A stretch of DNA of 64,000 nt from positions 6,262,001-6,326,000 of the forward strand of contig NZ_CP041244.1 of NCBI RefSeq assembly GCF_006547145.1, read 5' to 3'. How positions within the stretch are numbered: position 1 is the stretch's first letter; each line of letters starts with the position of its first letter. The translations under genes and the position numbers were made by a program. Below the pieces are notes generated by a model, which did not search any database, had not been told where the DNA came from, and saw only the letters and a program-made list of their open reading frames with translations. This stretch comes from Actinomadura sp. WMMA1423. Lineage in GTDB: Bacteria; Actinomycetota; Actinomycetes; Streptosporangiales; Streptosporangiaceae. Positions 48,371 to 56,143 of the stretch are shown here, one piece after another.

Positions 48371-49394
48371 GGGCGGCCGCGCCGGGGTGGCGCCGCGCCG
48401 CCGCCCCGGTCCGCGGGACGTGCCCTCGGGGCTTGGCTCGGAAGGCGCGGCGGTAGGCGCCCGGTGTCGTGCCCAGGGTGTTGAGGAAGCGCCTGCGGAG
48501 GTTGGTGGCCGAGGAGAGCCCGACGCGCCTGGCGATGGCGTCCAAGGGGAGGTCGGAGGACTCCAGCAGGTCCTGTGCCGCGGCGATGCGCCGGGTGAGC
48601 AGCCACTGCCCCGGGCTGGTGCCGAGCTGCTCCGCGAACCGGCGGGCGAGGGTGCGCGTGGAGACGCCCGCGTGCGCGGCCATGCTCTCGATCGTCACCG
48701 GTTCGCCGAGCCTCCGGGCGATCCAGTCCAGCAGGGGCGCCAGCGTGCCGTCGACCTGGGCGGGGTGCGGCGGCGCCGAGTACTGCAGCTGGCCGCCCTC
48801 GCGGTGGGGCGGCATGACCATGGTCCGCGCGACGTGGGCGGCGTACCGGGCGCCCTGGTCCGCGCGGATCAGGTGCATGCACAGGTCGATGCCGGCTCCG
48901 GCTCCGGCGCTGGTGGCGACGTCACCGTGGTCCACGTACAGGACGTCCGGGTCGACCTGGACGTGCGGGAAACGCGTGGCGAGCTCGTTCGCCAGGCCCC
49001 AGTGGGTGGTCGCCTTCCGCCCGTCCAGGAGACCGGCGTGCGCCAGCGCGAAGGCGCCGGAGCAGATGCTGACCACGCGGGCGCCTCGGGAGTGCGCGCG
49101 GCGCAGGGCTCGGACGACCGCGGGCGACGGCGGCGCCCCGGCCGGGAGCCAGCCCGGAACGATCACGGTGTCGGCCGTGCCGAGCGCGTCCAGCCCACCG
49201 GTCACGAGCATGTCGTACCCGGCCAGCGTCGCGACCGGGCCGGGGCGCTCGGTGCACACCCCGAAGGCGTACCGGACCGGGAGCCCGGCCCGTTCGATGC
49301 CGAACATCTGGGCCGCGCAGCCGAGTTCGAAGGTCGACTGGGGTGGGCGTACGAGTGCCACCACGCGATGCATGGCATGAAAGTACCGCAGCAT
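48351..49394 (-). CDS. GlxA-type AraC regulator (DJ-1/PfpI domain plus AraC HTH)
   Basis: The 347-residue protein has an N-terminal DJ-1/PfpI domain (~10-190) with Cys111 in SICSGAFALA, the nucleophile elbow of the fold, and a C-terminal AraC double HTH (~225-325, VSTRTLARRFAEQLGTSPGQWLL and LSSATNLRRRF). ATG at 49394 has AGGA five bases upstream. Divergent from a small cupin gene 51 bases away, which it may control. Confidence 0.9.
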   Translation of the reverse strand: MLRYFHAMHRVVALVRPPQSTFELGCAAQMFGIERAGLPVRYAFGVCTERPGPVATLAGYDMLVTGGLDALGTADTVIVPGWLPAGAPPSPAVVRALRRAHSRGARVVSICSGAFALAHAGLLDGRKATTHWGLANELATRFPHVQVDPDVLYVDHGDVATSAGAGAGIDLCMHLIRADQGARYAAHVARTMVMPPHREGGQLQYSAPPHPAQVDGTLAPLLDWIARRLGEPVTIESMAAHAGVSTRTLARRFAEQLGTSPGQWLLTRRIAAAQDLLESSDLPLDAIARRVGLSSATNLRRRFLNTLGTTPGAYRRAFRAKPRGHVPRTGAAARRHPGAAALTEANG

Positions 49395-49445
49395 GTCTTT
49401 CCTGACACTCGGCCGGACGGGGCACCGGTGGCCAGGCTGGTCCCC

Positions 49446-49778
49446 ATGACGACAGAACAGAGCGCGCCCGGCTATGTGTGGTCCGCCGTCCAGGACGCTC
49501 CGGTCCGCGAAGTCTTCCCCGGCATCCGGCTGCGGCCGCTGTGGGAGGGGGACGGCGGCGCGAAGGCCTTCGTCCTGGAGATGGACCCGGACACATGCTG
49601 GGAAGGAGTCGACGTCCACGAACCGGGGCCCGAGGAGGTCTTCGTGGTCTCCGGAACCTTCAACGACGGCGACCGGGACTACCCCGCCGGTTCCTTCATC
49701 CACGCCGCAGCGGGCACTTCCCACGTCCCGCAGACGTCGACCGGCTGCACCCTCTTCCTCTTCTTCCCGGAGGGCTGA
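49446..49778 (+). CDS. ChrR-type cupin protein
   Basis: The 110-residue cupin has PGPEEVFVVSGTFNDGDRDYPAGSF and HVP later, the pattern of the cupin part of ChrR anti-sigma factors, where His and Glu hold a metal. It stands alone without the zinc-binding anti-sigma domain. It could be a small oxygenase or a signal-binding protein. Promoter region shared with the GlxA-type regulator. Confidence 0.78.
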   Translation: MTTEQSAPGYVWSAVQDAPVREVFPGIRLRPLWEGDGGAKAFVLEMDPDTCWEGVDVHEPGPEEVFVVSGTFNDGDRDYPAGSFIHAAAGTSHVPQTSTGCTLFLFFPEG

Positions 49779-49794
49779 GCCCGCCGCCGAGCAT

Positions 49795-50625
49795 TCAGGG
49801 GCGGACGGCGCTCACGAGCCACACGGAGCCGCGGATGCGGACGCCGGCCGGGGTCTCGTAGGCCGCGAGCGCCGCCTGGAGTTCCCGGCGGACGCGGGTG
49901 ACGGCGGTCTGGTCAGCGTCCTCGAGGTTGTAGCGGACGGGACCCTGGCCGAGGATGAAGTCCGCGGCGTCGCGGGCGTCGCGGCCGTAGTCCATCGGCG
50001 CGTGGACGGGTCGCGTGTCGACGTCCGTCAGGCCCGCCTGGCCCAGCACCTGGCGGATGCGGGCGGGGTCGGACAGCGAACCCATGCCGCGGGCCGCGGG
50101 TGAGGGACGGCGCATCAGCGGCGCGAGAGCGGCGGTGGCCCTGGCGTACTCGCTGTCGGGGCCGCCGGCCTGCGGGACGATGAACACCATCCGGCCGCCG
50201 GGCCGCAGCGCGCGGGCGATGTTGGCGAAGGCGGCGACGGGGTCGGAGAAGAACATCACGCCGCCGCGGCTGACGACGACGTCGAAGCGGCCCTCCTCGA
50301 AGGGGTGGGCCTCGGCGTCGGCCTGGTCGAACCGCGCGTTGGCGATGCCCTGCCCGGCCGCGTCCGCGCGGGCACGGGTCACCATGGGCTCGGAGATGTC
50401 GACGCCGACCGCCTGCGCCGCCCGGCGCGCGGCCAGCAGGGTCAGCTGTCCGGTACCGCATCCGATGTCCAGGACGCTCTCGTCGCCGCCGATCGCGGCG
50501 AGATCCAGGAGCGGCTGGTTGAAGCCGCCCATCATCGCGTCGTACCGCGGGGCGTCGTCGGCCCAGGCCGATCCCTCCCACCCGTTCCACGCCTCGGCCT
50601 GCTGAACGTTGACGACCGTGTCCAT
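49795..50625 (-). CDS. Class I SAM-dependent methyltransferase
   Basis: The 276-residue protein has motif I VLDIGCGTGQLTLLAA, AVGVDIS, the acidic QADAEAHPFEEGRFDVV and ALRPGGRMVFIVP blocks, so it belongs to the UbiE/MenG-like small-molecule methyltransferases. The first residues (MDTVVNVQQAEAWNG) match the common DUF-like start of methyltransferases found next to TetR repressors. It is divergent from a TetR gene with a shared 68-base promoter region. Substrate unknown. Confidence 0.86.
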   Translation of the reverse strand: MDTVVNVQQAEAWNGWEGSAWADDAPRYDAMMGGFNQPLLDLAAIGGDESVLDIGCGTGQLTLLAARRAAQAVGVDISEPMVTRARADAAGQGIANARFDQADAEAHPFEEGRFDVVVSRGGVMFFSDPVAAFANIARALRPGGRMVFIVPQAGGPDSEYARATAALAPLMRRPSPAARGMGSLSDPARIRQVLGQAGLTDVDTRPVHAPMDYGRDARDAADFILGQGPVRYNLEDADQTAVTRVRRELQAALAAYETPAGVRIRGSVWLVSAVRP

Positions 50626-50647
50626 CTCGTCCCCTTCGCTCGAAGTT

Positions 50648-50693
50648 TCTAGATGTCAACTTTAGTGATGGACTCTAGAGATATACTCCCGCC
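50648..50693 (+). promoter_or_regulatory. Leaderless promoter of the TetR gene with flanking TCTAGA inverted repeat
   Basis: TATACT at 50682-50687 is followed by exactly six bases and the A of the TetR ATG (50694), the geometry of a leaderless transcript. TCTAGA palindromes at 50648-50653 and 50674-50679 flank an imperfect repeat (AGATGTC/GGACTCT) that may be the TetR operator, shared with the divergent methyltransferase. Confidence 0.6.
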
Positions 50694-51323
50694 ATGGAGA
50701 CCGTCAAGCGGCCGGACAAGCGGGCCGAGCGCTCCCGCCGCACCCGGGGGAAGATCGTCGAAGCGGCGCGGGAGTTGTTCGTCGCGCAGGGCTACGGGGC
50801 GACGAGCCTGCAGGAGGTCGCCGACCGGGCGGGGGTGGCCGTCCAGACGGTGTACTTCGTCTTCGGCAACAAGCGCGCGCTGTTCAAGGACGTCGTCGAC
50901 GCGTCGATCGCGGGGGACGCCGAACCGGTCGCCACCATGGAGCGGGAGTGGTTCCGCGCCGCGTGCGCCGCGCCCACCGCGGCCGGCCAGCTGCGCGCGC
51001 ACGTGCGCGGCACCGGCGACATCCTCGGCCGGGTCGCCCCGATCACGTCGATGATCGCGGCCGCCGGGGCCGCCGACCCGCAGATCGCCGCGCAGTGGCC
51101 GGACGGCCCCGACCCGCGCTACACCGTGCATCGCGCCGCGGCCGAGGCGCTGGTCTCCAAGCCCGGCGCCCGCCCCGGCGTCTCCGCCGGGATGGCCGCC
51201 GACCTGCTGTTCGGCCTGCTCAGCCCGCAGCTGTACCTGCTCTTCGTCCAGGACCGCGGCTGGACGCCGCGGGCCTGGGAGGACTGGGCCCGCACCACCC
51301 TGACCGCCCAGCTGTGCGGCTGA
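50694..51323 (+). CDS. TetR-family repressor divergent from the methyltransferase
   Basis: The 209-residue protein has the HTH at ~18-60 (KIVEAARELFVAQGYGATSLQEVADRAGVAVQTVYFVFGNK) and a ligand domain. No ribosome site precedes the ATG, which agrees with a leaderless mRNA. Expected to repress the divergent methyltransferase gene. Confidence 0.9.
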   Translation: METVKRPDKRAERSRRTRGKIVEAARELFVAQGYGATSLQEVADRAGVAVQTVYFVFGNKRALFKDVVDASIAGDAEPVATMEREWFRAACAAPTAAGQLRAHVRGTGDILGRVAPITSMIAAAGAADPQIAAQWPDGPDPRYTVHRAAAEALVSKPGARPGVSAGMAADLLFGLLSPQLYLLFVQDRGWTPRAWEDWARTTLTAQLCG

Positions 51324-51437
51324 GCCTTCCAGGAGGCTGACCGCCCGCTCCTTGCCCACCCGCTGCTTGCCCGCCCGCTCCTTGCTCGGCCGCACCGCGG
51401 ACGGGCCACGTCGGTGAAATGGCGGGTAATGGTGCTT

Positions 51438-51458
51438 CGACCGAGTATTGGTCGTTTT
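51438..51458. other. Small hairpin followed by T-run
   Basis: CGACC and GGTCG (5 bp) with a 7-nt loop, followed by TTTT, 115 bases after the TetR stop. Possible terminator. Before it, at 51340-51390, a 15-16 bp unit (CCGCTCCTTGCCC-type) is repeated three times. Confidence 0.4.
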
Positions 51459-51560
51459 GGGTTGTAGGTGGGGTATTGCTGCGACTGGTCGTCGGAAGGC
51501 TGCGATGTCGCCGCTGATCCGAGTCCGTCATCTCCATACGAGCGCACGGGGGGTTCCGGC

Positions 51561-52388
51561 ATGGGGTACGTCACCACTCGCGACGGCAACGAGATCTTCT
51601 ACAAGGACTGGGGCGGCGGGCCTCCGGTCGTCTTCATCCACGGCTGGCCGCTCAACGCCGACGCGTGGGAGGACCAGATGAAGCTGGTGGCCGACAACGG
51701 CCACCGCGGGATCGCCCACGACCGCAGGGGCCACGGACGCTCCAGCCAGCCGTTCGACGGCTACGACTTCGACACCTTCGCCGACGACCTCGACGACCTG
51801 ATGAGCCATCTCGACCTGCGGGACGTCACGCTGGTCGCGCACTCGATGGGCGGTGGCGAATTGGCCCGCTACATCGGACGCCACGGCACCGGACGGGTCC
51901 GCAAGGCCGTCCTGCTCTCGGCGATCACGCCGTTCATGCTCCAGACGGACGACAACCCCGAAGGCGTCCCCCAGCAGGCGCTGGAGGACATCAAGAAGGG
52001 CATCCTGCACGAACGCTCGCAGTTCTGGAAGGACGCCTCGGAGGGGTTCTTCTCCGCGAACCGGCCGGGCAACAAGGTCACCCAGGGCAACCGCGACGCG
52101 TTCTGGCTCATGGGCATGCAGGAGAGCATCCAGGCCGGGATCAAGTGCGTGGACGCCTTCGCCTTCACCGACTTCCATGAGGACCTGCGCAAGTTCGACG
52201 TCCCGACGCTGATCGTCCACGGCGACGACGACCAGATCGTCCCGATCGATGCCACGGCCCGCAAGGCCGTCGAGATCATTCCGGACGCCGTGCTGAAGGT
52301 CTACGAGGGCTCCTCGCACGGCATCGCGCTCGTGCCGGGCGACAAGGAGAGGTTCAACGCCGACCTGCTGGAGTTCCTGAAGGGCTGA
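51561..52388 (+). CDS. Alpha/beta hydrolase, non-haem chloroperoxidase/perhydrolase type
   Basis: The 275-residue hydrolase has the oxyanion HGWPL (27-31), nucleophile Ser95 in HSMGGGE, Asp in HGDDDQIVP, and the His in SSHGIALVPGD. Cofactor-free haloperoxidases (perhydrolases) and esterases share this pattern; in vivo it is probably an esterase. GGGGGG lies a few bases before the ATG. It converges on the AraC gene 17 bases away. Confidence 0.88.
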   Translation: MGYVTTRDGNEIFYKDWGGGPPVVFIHGWPLNADAWEDQMKLVADNGHRGIAHDRRGHGRSSQPFDGYDFDTFADDLDDLMSHLDLRDVTLVAHSMGGGELARYIGRHGTGRVRKAVLLSAITPFMLQTDDNPEGVPQQALEDIKKGILHERSQFWKDASEGFFSANRPGNKVTQGNRDAFWLMGMQESIQAGIKCVDAFAFTDFHEDLRKFDVPTLIVHGDDDQIVPIDATARKAVEIIPDAVLKVYEGSSHGIALVPGDKERFNADLLEFLKG

Positions 52389-52405
52389 CCCCGCCGAGGC
52401 ACCGC

Positions 52406-53149
52406 TCACGCCGGGTGATGGCTGCCCGGCGTGTGGCCGAAGGCCCGGCGGAAGACGTCGATGAAGCTGCTGGCGGACGACCAGCCGCACCGGTGGGCCA
52501 CGGTGGTCACCGGAGTGCCCTCGGCCAGCAGGACCAGGGCGTGGTAGAGGCGCAACTGGGTGCGCCATTGCGGGAACGTCATCCCGAGATCGCTTCTGAA
52601 GAGCCGGGACAGGGTCCGGTCGCTCGCGCCGACCTCCCGGCCCAGTTCGGCGAGGGTGCGGTCCTCGGCGGGGTCGGCGTGCAGGATCTCGCAGAGCGCC
52701 TTGAGGCGCGGCGCGGTCGGGGCGGGCAGATGCACCGCCTCCTGCGACGAGACGCGCAACTGGTCCAGGAGCACGGCCCGCAGCCGGGCGCGGGCCGGGG
52801 AGCCGTCGTCCGGGTCGCGGGTGTAGGCGCGGATCAGTTCCCGCAGCAGGGGGCTGACGCCGAGCACCGCCGGCGCGTCCAGCCCTAGCGGGTTGTCGGC
52901 GGCGGCCAGCCCGACCAGGTGCAGTTCGAGTTCGCCGTGGGCCTGGTGGGAGTGGACGGCCCCGGCCGGGATCCAGATGGCGCGGTCGGCGGGCGCCACC
53001 CATGAGCCCGCCTCCGTGGTGACGGCCACCACGCCGCGTCCGGCATAGGCGATCTGGTGGTCGTCGTGGCGGTGGGCGTCGATGGCCGCGCCCGGCGCCA
53101 GCGAGCGCGCCCGGGTCGGCGCGGTGGGTTGATGGCGGGTTTCCTGCAT
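52406..53149 (-). CDS. AraC-family regulator divergent from the MFS exporter
   Basis: The 247-residue protein has an N-terminal cupin sensor domain (~15-95; HRHDDHQIAYAGRGVVAV and WIPAGAVHSH) and a C-terminal AraC HTH (~165-245; ASDRTLSRLFRSDLGMTFPQWRTQLRL...SFIDVFRRAFGHTPG). ATG at 53149 has no ribosome site but GATAAT lies 10 bases upstream, so the transcript may be almost leaderless. It is divergent from an MFS gene 46 bases away, the standard arrangement of a local regulator of efflux. Confidence 0.88.
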   Translation of the reverse strand: MQETRHQPTAPTRARSLAPGAAIDAHRHDDHQIAYAGRGVVAVTTEAGSWVAPADRAIWIPAGAVHSHQAHGELELHLVGLAAADNPLGLDAPAVLGVSPLLRELIRAYTRDPDDGSPARARLRAVLLDQLRVSSQEAVHLPAPTAPRLKALCEILHADPAEDRTLAELGREVGASDRTLSRLFRSDLGMTFPQWRTQLRLYHALVLLAEGTPVTTVAHRCGWSSASSFIDVFRRAFGHTPGSHHPA

Positions 53150-53195
53150 TGGTTGGCAGATTATCGGAAGCCCGACAGGTTCCGCGGTCGCGACC

Positions 53196-54419
53196 ATGAG
53201 GGGCGTGTCTACGAGAAGCGGCGCGTCCACGAGAAGGCCGGTCCTCCTGCTGTCCGCCGGGCACGCCTGCGTGGACGTCTACCAGGGTTCCGTGACGGCG
53301 CTCGTGCCGTTCTTCGTCGCCGAGCGCGCCTACACCTATGCCGCGGCCTCCGGTGTCGTGCTCGCCGCGTCGCTGCTGTCGTCGGTGGCGCAGCCGCTGT
53401 TCGGGGCGCTCACCGACCGGTGGGCGATGCCCTGGCTGCTCCCGCTGAGCACGCTCCTCGGGGGAGCCGGGATCGCCCTGAGCGGGCTCAGCGGCGACTA
53501 CGCCCTCACCCTGGCCTTCGTGGCGGTCTCCGGGATCGGGGTCGCCGCCTACCACCCCGAGTCGGCCCGGGTCGCGCGGAAGGCCTCCGGAGGCAGCCAT
53601 ACCGCGATGAGCTGGTTCTCCGTCGGCGGCAACATCGGGTTCGCGCTCGCCCCCCTGCTGGTCGCGGCGGTCGTCGCGACCGGCGGCCTGCGCTGCACGC
53701 CCTTCCTCGTGCTGCCCGCCCTCGCGGGCAGCGTGCTGTGCCTGCCCGTCCTGCGCGCCCTCGAGGGGACGGGCGCGGGCGGGCGCGCGGGCTCCAAGGC
53801 CGGGGTCGACGACCCGCGCTCCTTCGTCAGGCTCTCGCTGGCCGTGGTCTGCCGGTCGATCGTGTTCGTCGGGCTGAGCACGTTCATCTCGTTCTACGCG
53901 CGGCAGCGCACGGGAGGGGGAGTGGCCGCGGGGAGCGCGGCGCTGTTCGTCCTGTACCTCGGGGGCGCCGTGGGCACCGTGCTGGGCGGTTCCCTGGCCG
54001 CCCGCTGGGACCGCGTCACGGTCGTGCGCAGGTCGTACCTGCTGACCGTCGCCGCCGTCGCGGGCATCGTGTTCGTGCCCGGCCCGGCTCTCTACCTGTT
54101 CGTGGCGCTGACCTCCGCCGGCCTCTACGTCCCGTTCTCGCTCCAGGTCACCCTCGGGCAGGACTACCTGCCCACGCGCGTCGGCACCGCCGGGGGCGTC
54201 ACCCTCGGCCTGACGGTCAGCGTCGGCGGCCTCGCGAGCCCCGTCCTCGGCGCCGTCGCCGACGCCGCCTCGCTGCGCGTGGCGCTCGCCCCGCTGATCG
54301 CGTTGCCCGCGCTGGCCTGGCTGCTGTTCCGGACGCTGCCCGAACCCGCCGTCCCGGCACCGGCCGAGGTCCCGGCACCGGCCGGCGGCGCGCGGACGGT
54401 GCGGGAGGGCACGCGCTGA
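53196..54419 (+). CDS. MFS transporter of the fosmidomycin-resistance (Fsr) type
   Basis: The 407-residue protein with about twelve hydrophobic segments has the Fsr-family start GHACVDVYQGSVTALVPFFV and the conserved YHPE (GVAAYHPESARVAR). These transporters export drugs or small hydrophilic metabolites; the natural substrate is unknown. The C-terminal tail is Pro/Ala-rich. Its TGA at 54417-54419 touches the stop of the convergent MaoC gene with no base between. Confidence 0.9.
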   Translation: MRGVSTRSGASTRRPVLLLSAGHACVDVYQGSVTALVPFFVAERAYTYAAASGVVLAASLLSSVAQPLFGALTDRWAMPWLLPLSTLLGGAGIALSGLSGDYALTLAFVAVSGIGVAAYHPESARVARKASGGSHTAMSWFSVGGNIGFALAPLLVAAVVATGGLRCTPFLVLPALAGSVLCLPVLRALEGTGAGGRAGSKAGVDDPRSFVRLSLAVVCRSIVFVGLSTFISFYARQRTGGGVAAGSAALFVLYLGGAVGTVLGGSLAARWDRVTVVRRSYLLTVAAVAGIVFVPGPALYLFVALTSAGLYVPFSLQVTLGQDYLPTRVGTAGGVTLGLTVSVGGLASPVLGAVADAASLRVALAPLIALPALAWLLFRTLPEPAVPAPAEVPAPAGGARTVREGTR

Positions 54420-54914
54420 TCAGGCCGTCCGGCGGCGCAGGAGGTTGGCCGGCAGGGTGTGCAGGACGACCTGGTCGTCCTGGTTGAGGAGCTCGCTGCG
54501 GGTGCGGACGATGCCCCGGTCCGGCTTGGAGCGGGATGGGCGGGCCTCCAGGACGGCGACGCGCAGGCGCAGGGTGTCGCCGGGACGGACGGGAGCGGGC
54601 CAGCGGAGCTCGTCCACGCCGGGGGAGGCGAGGCTCGCCACGCGGGACAGGAAGTGGTCGGCGAACAGCCGCATCATGATCGATCCGGTGTGCCAGCCGC
54701 TGGCGATGATCCCCTTGAACGGGCCGGACGCGGCGAAGTCGGCGTCCACGTGGATGGGCTGCGGGTCGAAGCGGCGGGCGAACTCGATGATCTCCGCCTC
54801 GTCCAGGGTGACGTGCCCGTACTCGTAGGTCGTGCCGGCCGTGTAGTCCTCGAGGTAGCGGTCGTCGATGGGGGCGGTGAAGTCGTCTCCGAGGGCGCGC
54901 GTGCTGATCGTCAT
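54420..54914 (-). CDS. MaoC-like hotdog-fold dehydratase
   Basis: The 164-residue protein has the hydratase-2 motif: FARRFDPQPIHVDADFA followed by GIIASGWHT, where Asp and His are the catalytic pair, and the later WPAPVRPGDTLRL block. It should hydrate an enoyl-CoA or similar thioester. It is 14 bases after a TetR gene on the same strand, so the two are probably co-transcribed. Confidence 0.88.
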   Translation of the reverse strand: MTISTRALGDDFTAPIDDRYLEDYTAGTTYEYGHVTLDEAEIIEFARRFDPQPIHVDADFAASGPFKGIIASGWHTGSIMMRLFADHFLSRVASLASPGVDELRWPAPVRPGDTLRLRVAVLEARPSRSKPDRGIVRTRSELLNQDDQVVLHTLPANLLRRRTA

Positions 54915-54928
54915 GCGACCAGGATGGC

Positions 54929-55546
54929 CTAGTCCGGGGGGCTGGGAGCCGTGGTCAGGGAGGCCAGGAAGGCGTCCAGCATCGCGGTCTGGCGGGTGGG
55001 CGGGTAGGCGTCCGGGGCGAAGAGCGCGTGCACGACCAGGCCGTGCGCGAAGGCGGCGGCGGACGCGACGGTGTCGTCCACGCCGGTCGCGGGGGGCAGC
55101 TCGCCGCGTTCGACGGCGGTGACGACGTGGGGGCGGAGCCGGCCGCGCCAGGCGTCGTAGCGGCGCCGCTGGCGTTCGCCGAGCTCGGGGTCGGCGAGCG
55201 CCATGTCCCACGAGCCGACCCAGACGCGGTTCATGTCCGAGGCGGCGGGGGTCAGCGGCAGGACGTCCAGGAGCGCGGCGCGCAGCGACGCCAGTCCGGG
55301 CGGGGCCTCGCGCCGCGGCCGGTTCGCGGTGCGCTCCTCGGCGAGGTCCAGGGCGTGGGCGACGAGGGCCTTCTTGCTCGGGAAGTAGTGCGTGAGCAGG
55401 CCGGTGGACGCGTCCATCTCCGCCGCGACCGCGCGCAGGGTCAGCCCGGTGAAGCCCCGGGCGGCGAGGACGCGCCAGACGGCCTCGGACACGTCCCGGC
55501 GCCGGGCGTCGTGATCACCTCGGGCGGGCATTCCCGTAGAGTACAT
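54929..55546 (-). CDS. TetR-family repressor upstream of the MaoC gene
   Basis: The 205-residue protein has the HTH at ~20-65 (DVSEAVWRVLAARGFTGLTLRAVAAEMDASTGLLTHYFPSK). The ATG at 55546 has no ribosome site and directly abuts a palindrome, so the mRNA may be leaderless; an ATG at 55531 (MPARGDHD) is the alternative. It is divergent from a GNAT gene, and the shared palindrome is its probable operator. Confidence 0.88.
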   Translation of the reverse strand: MYSTGMPARGDHDARRRDVSEAVWRVLAARGFTGLTLRAVAAEMDASTGLLTHYFPSKKALVAHALDLAEERTANRPRREAPPGLASLRAALLDVLPLTPAASDMNRVWVGSWDMALADPELGERQRRRYDAWRGRLRPHVVTAVERGELPPATGVDDTVASAAAFAHGLVVHALFAPDAYPPTRQTAMLDAFLASLTTAPSPPD

Positions 55547-55560
55547 AACAAACGTTCGGT
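55547..55560. promoter_or_regulatory. TetR-type operator at the start of the repressor gene
   Basis: AACAAACGTTCGGT, centred on AACGTT, with GTAC on both outer sides (55541-55544 and 55559-55562). It lies directly before the repressor start codon and 22 bases before the divergent GNAT gene. Confidence 0.6.
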
Positions 55561-55581
55561 ACGTACCCCCGGGGAGGACCC

Positions 55582-56127
55582 ATGTTCGCTCGCACGCTCG
55601 CCGAGGACGCTGAACTGCGCCCGCTGGAGCCATGGCAGGCGGCCGAGTTCGCCGAGTACACCGACCGGGTCCGCGAGGACATCGAGCAGTACATCCCCTG
55701 GGCCCGGGCAGTGGTGGACGAGGAGACGGCCCGCGCGTTCCTCCAGGCCTACGCCGAGAGGCAGGCCAGGGACGAGGGCCGTATCTACGGCATCTGGGTG
55801 GACGGCGTCCTCGAGGGCGGCACGCTCTTCCGGACGTTCAACCCCGCGCAGGGCGTCTGCGAGGTGGGCGTCTGGCTTTCGGCCGGGGCGCGGGGGCGCG
55901 GGCTGATCACCACGGCCGTCCGCGTGATGATCGACTGGGCGTTCGGGGTGCGGGGGATGCACCGGGTGGAGTGGCTGTGCGATCCGCGCAACGCGGCCAG
56001 CGCGGCCGTGGCCGAGCGGCTCGGGATGACGTGCGAGGGCGTCATGCGGCAGGCCTTCGTGCTGCACGGCGACCGGCGCGACGTCCAGGTGTGGGCGGTC
56101 CTCGGGGAGGAGTGGAAGACGGCCTGA
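55582..56127 (+). CDS. GNAT acetyltransferase, RimJ/RimL type
   Basis: The 181-residue protein has the RimJ/RimL pattern: LRPLEPWQAAEFAEY at the start, the acetyl-CoA loop GARGRGLITTAVR and RVEWLCDPRNAASAAVAERLGM near the end. It N-acetylates a protein terminus or small amine. GGGGAGG precedes the ATG. Confidence 0.9.
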   Translation: MFARTLAEDAELRPLEPWQAAEFAEYTDRVREDIEQYIPWARAVVDEETARAFLQAYAERQARDEGRIYGIWVDGVLEGGTLFRTFNPAQGVCEVGVWLSAGARGRGLITTAVRVMIDWAFGVRGMHRVEWLCDPRNAASAAVAERLGMTCEGVMRQAFVLHGDRRDVQVWAVLGEEWKTA

Positions 56128-56143
56128 AATCAGGAGCCCGTGC

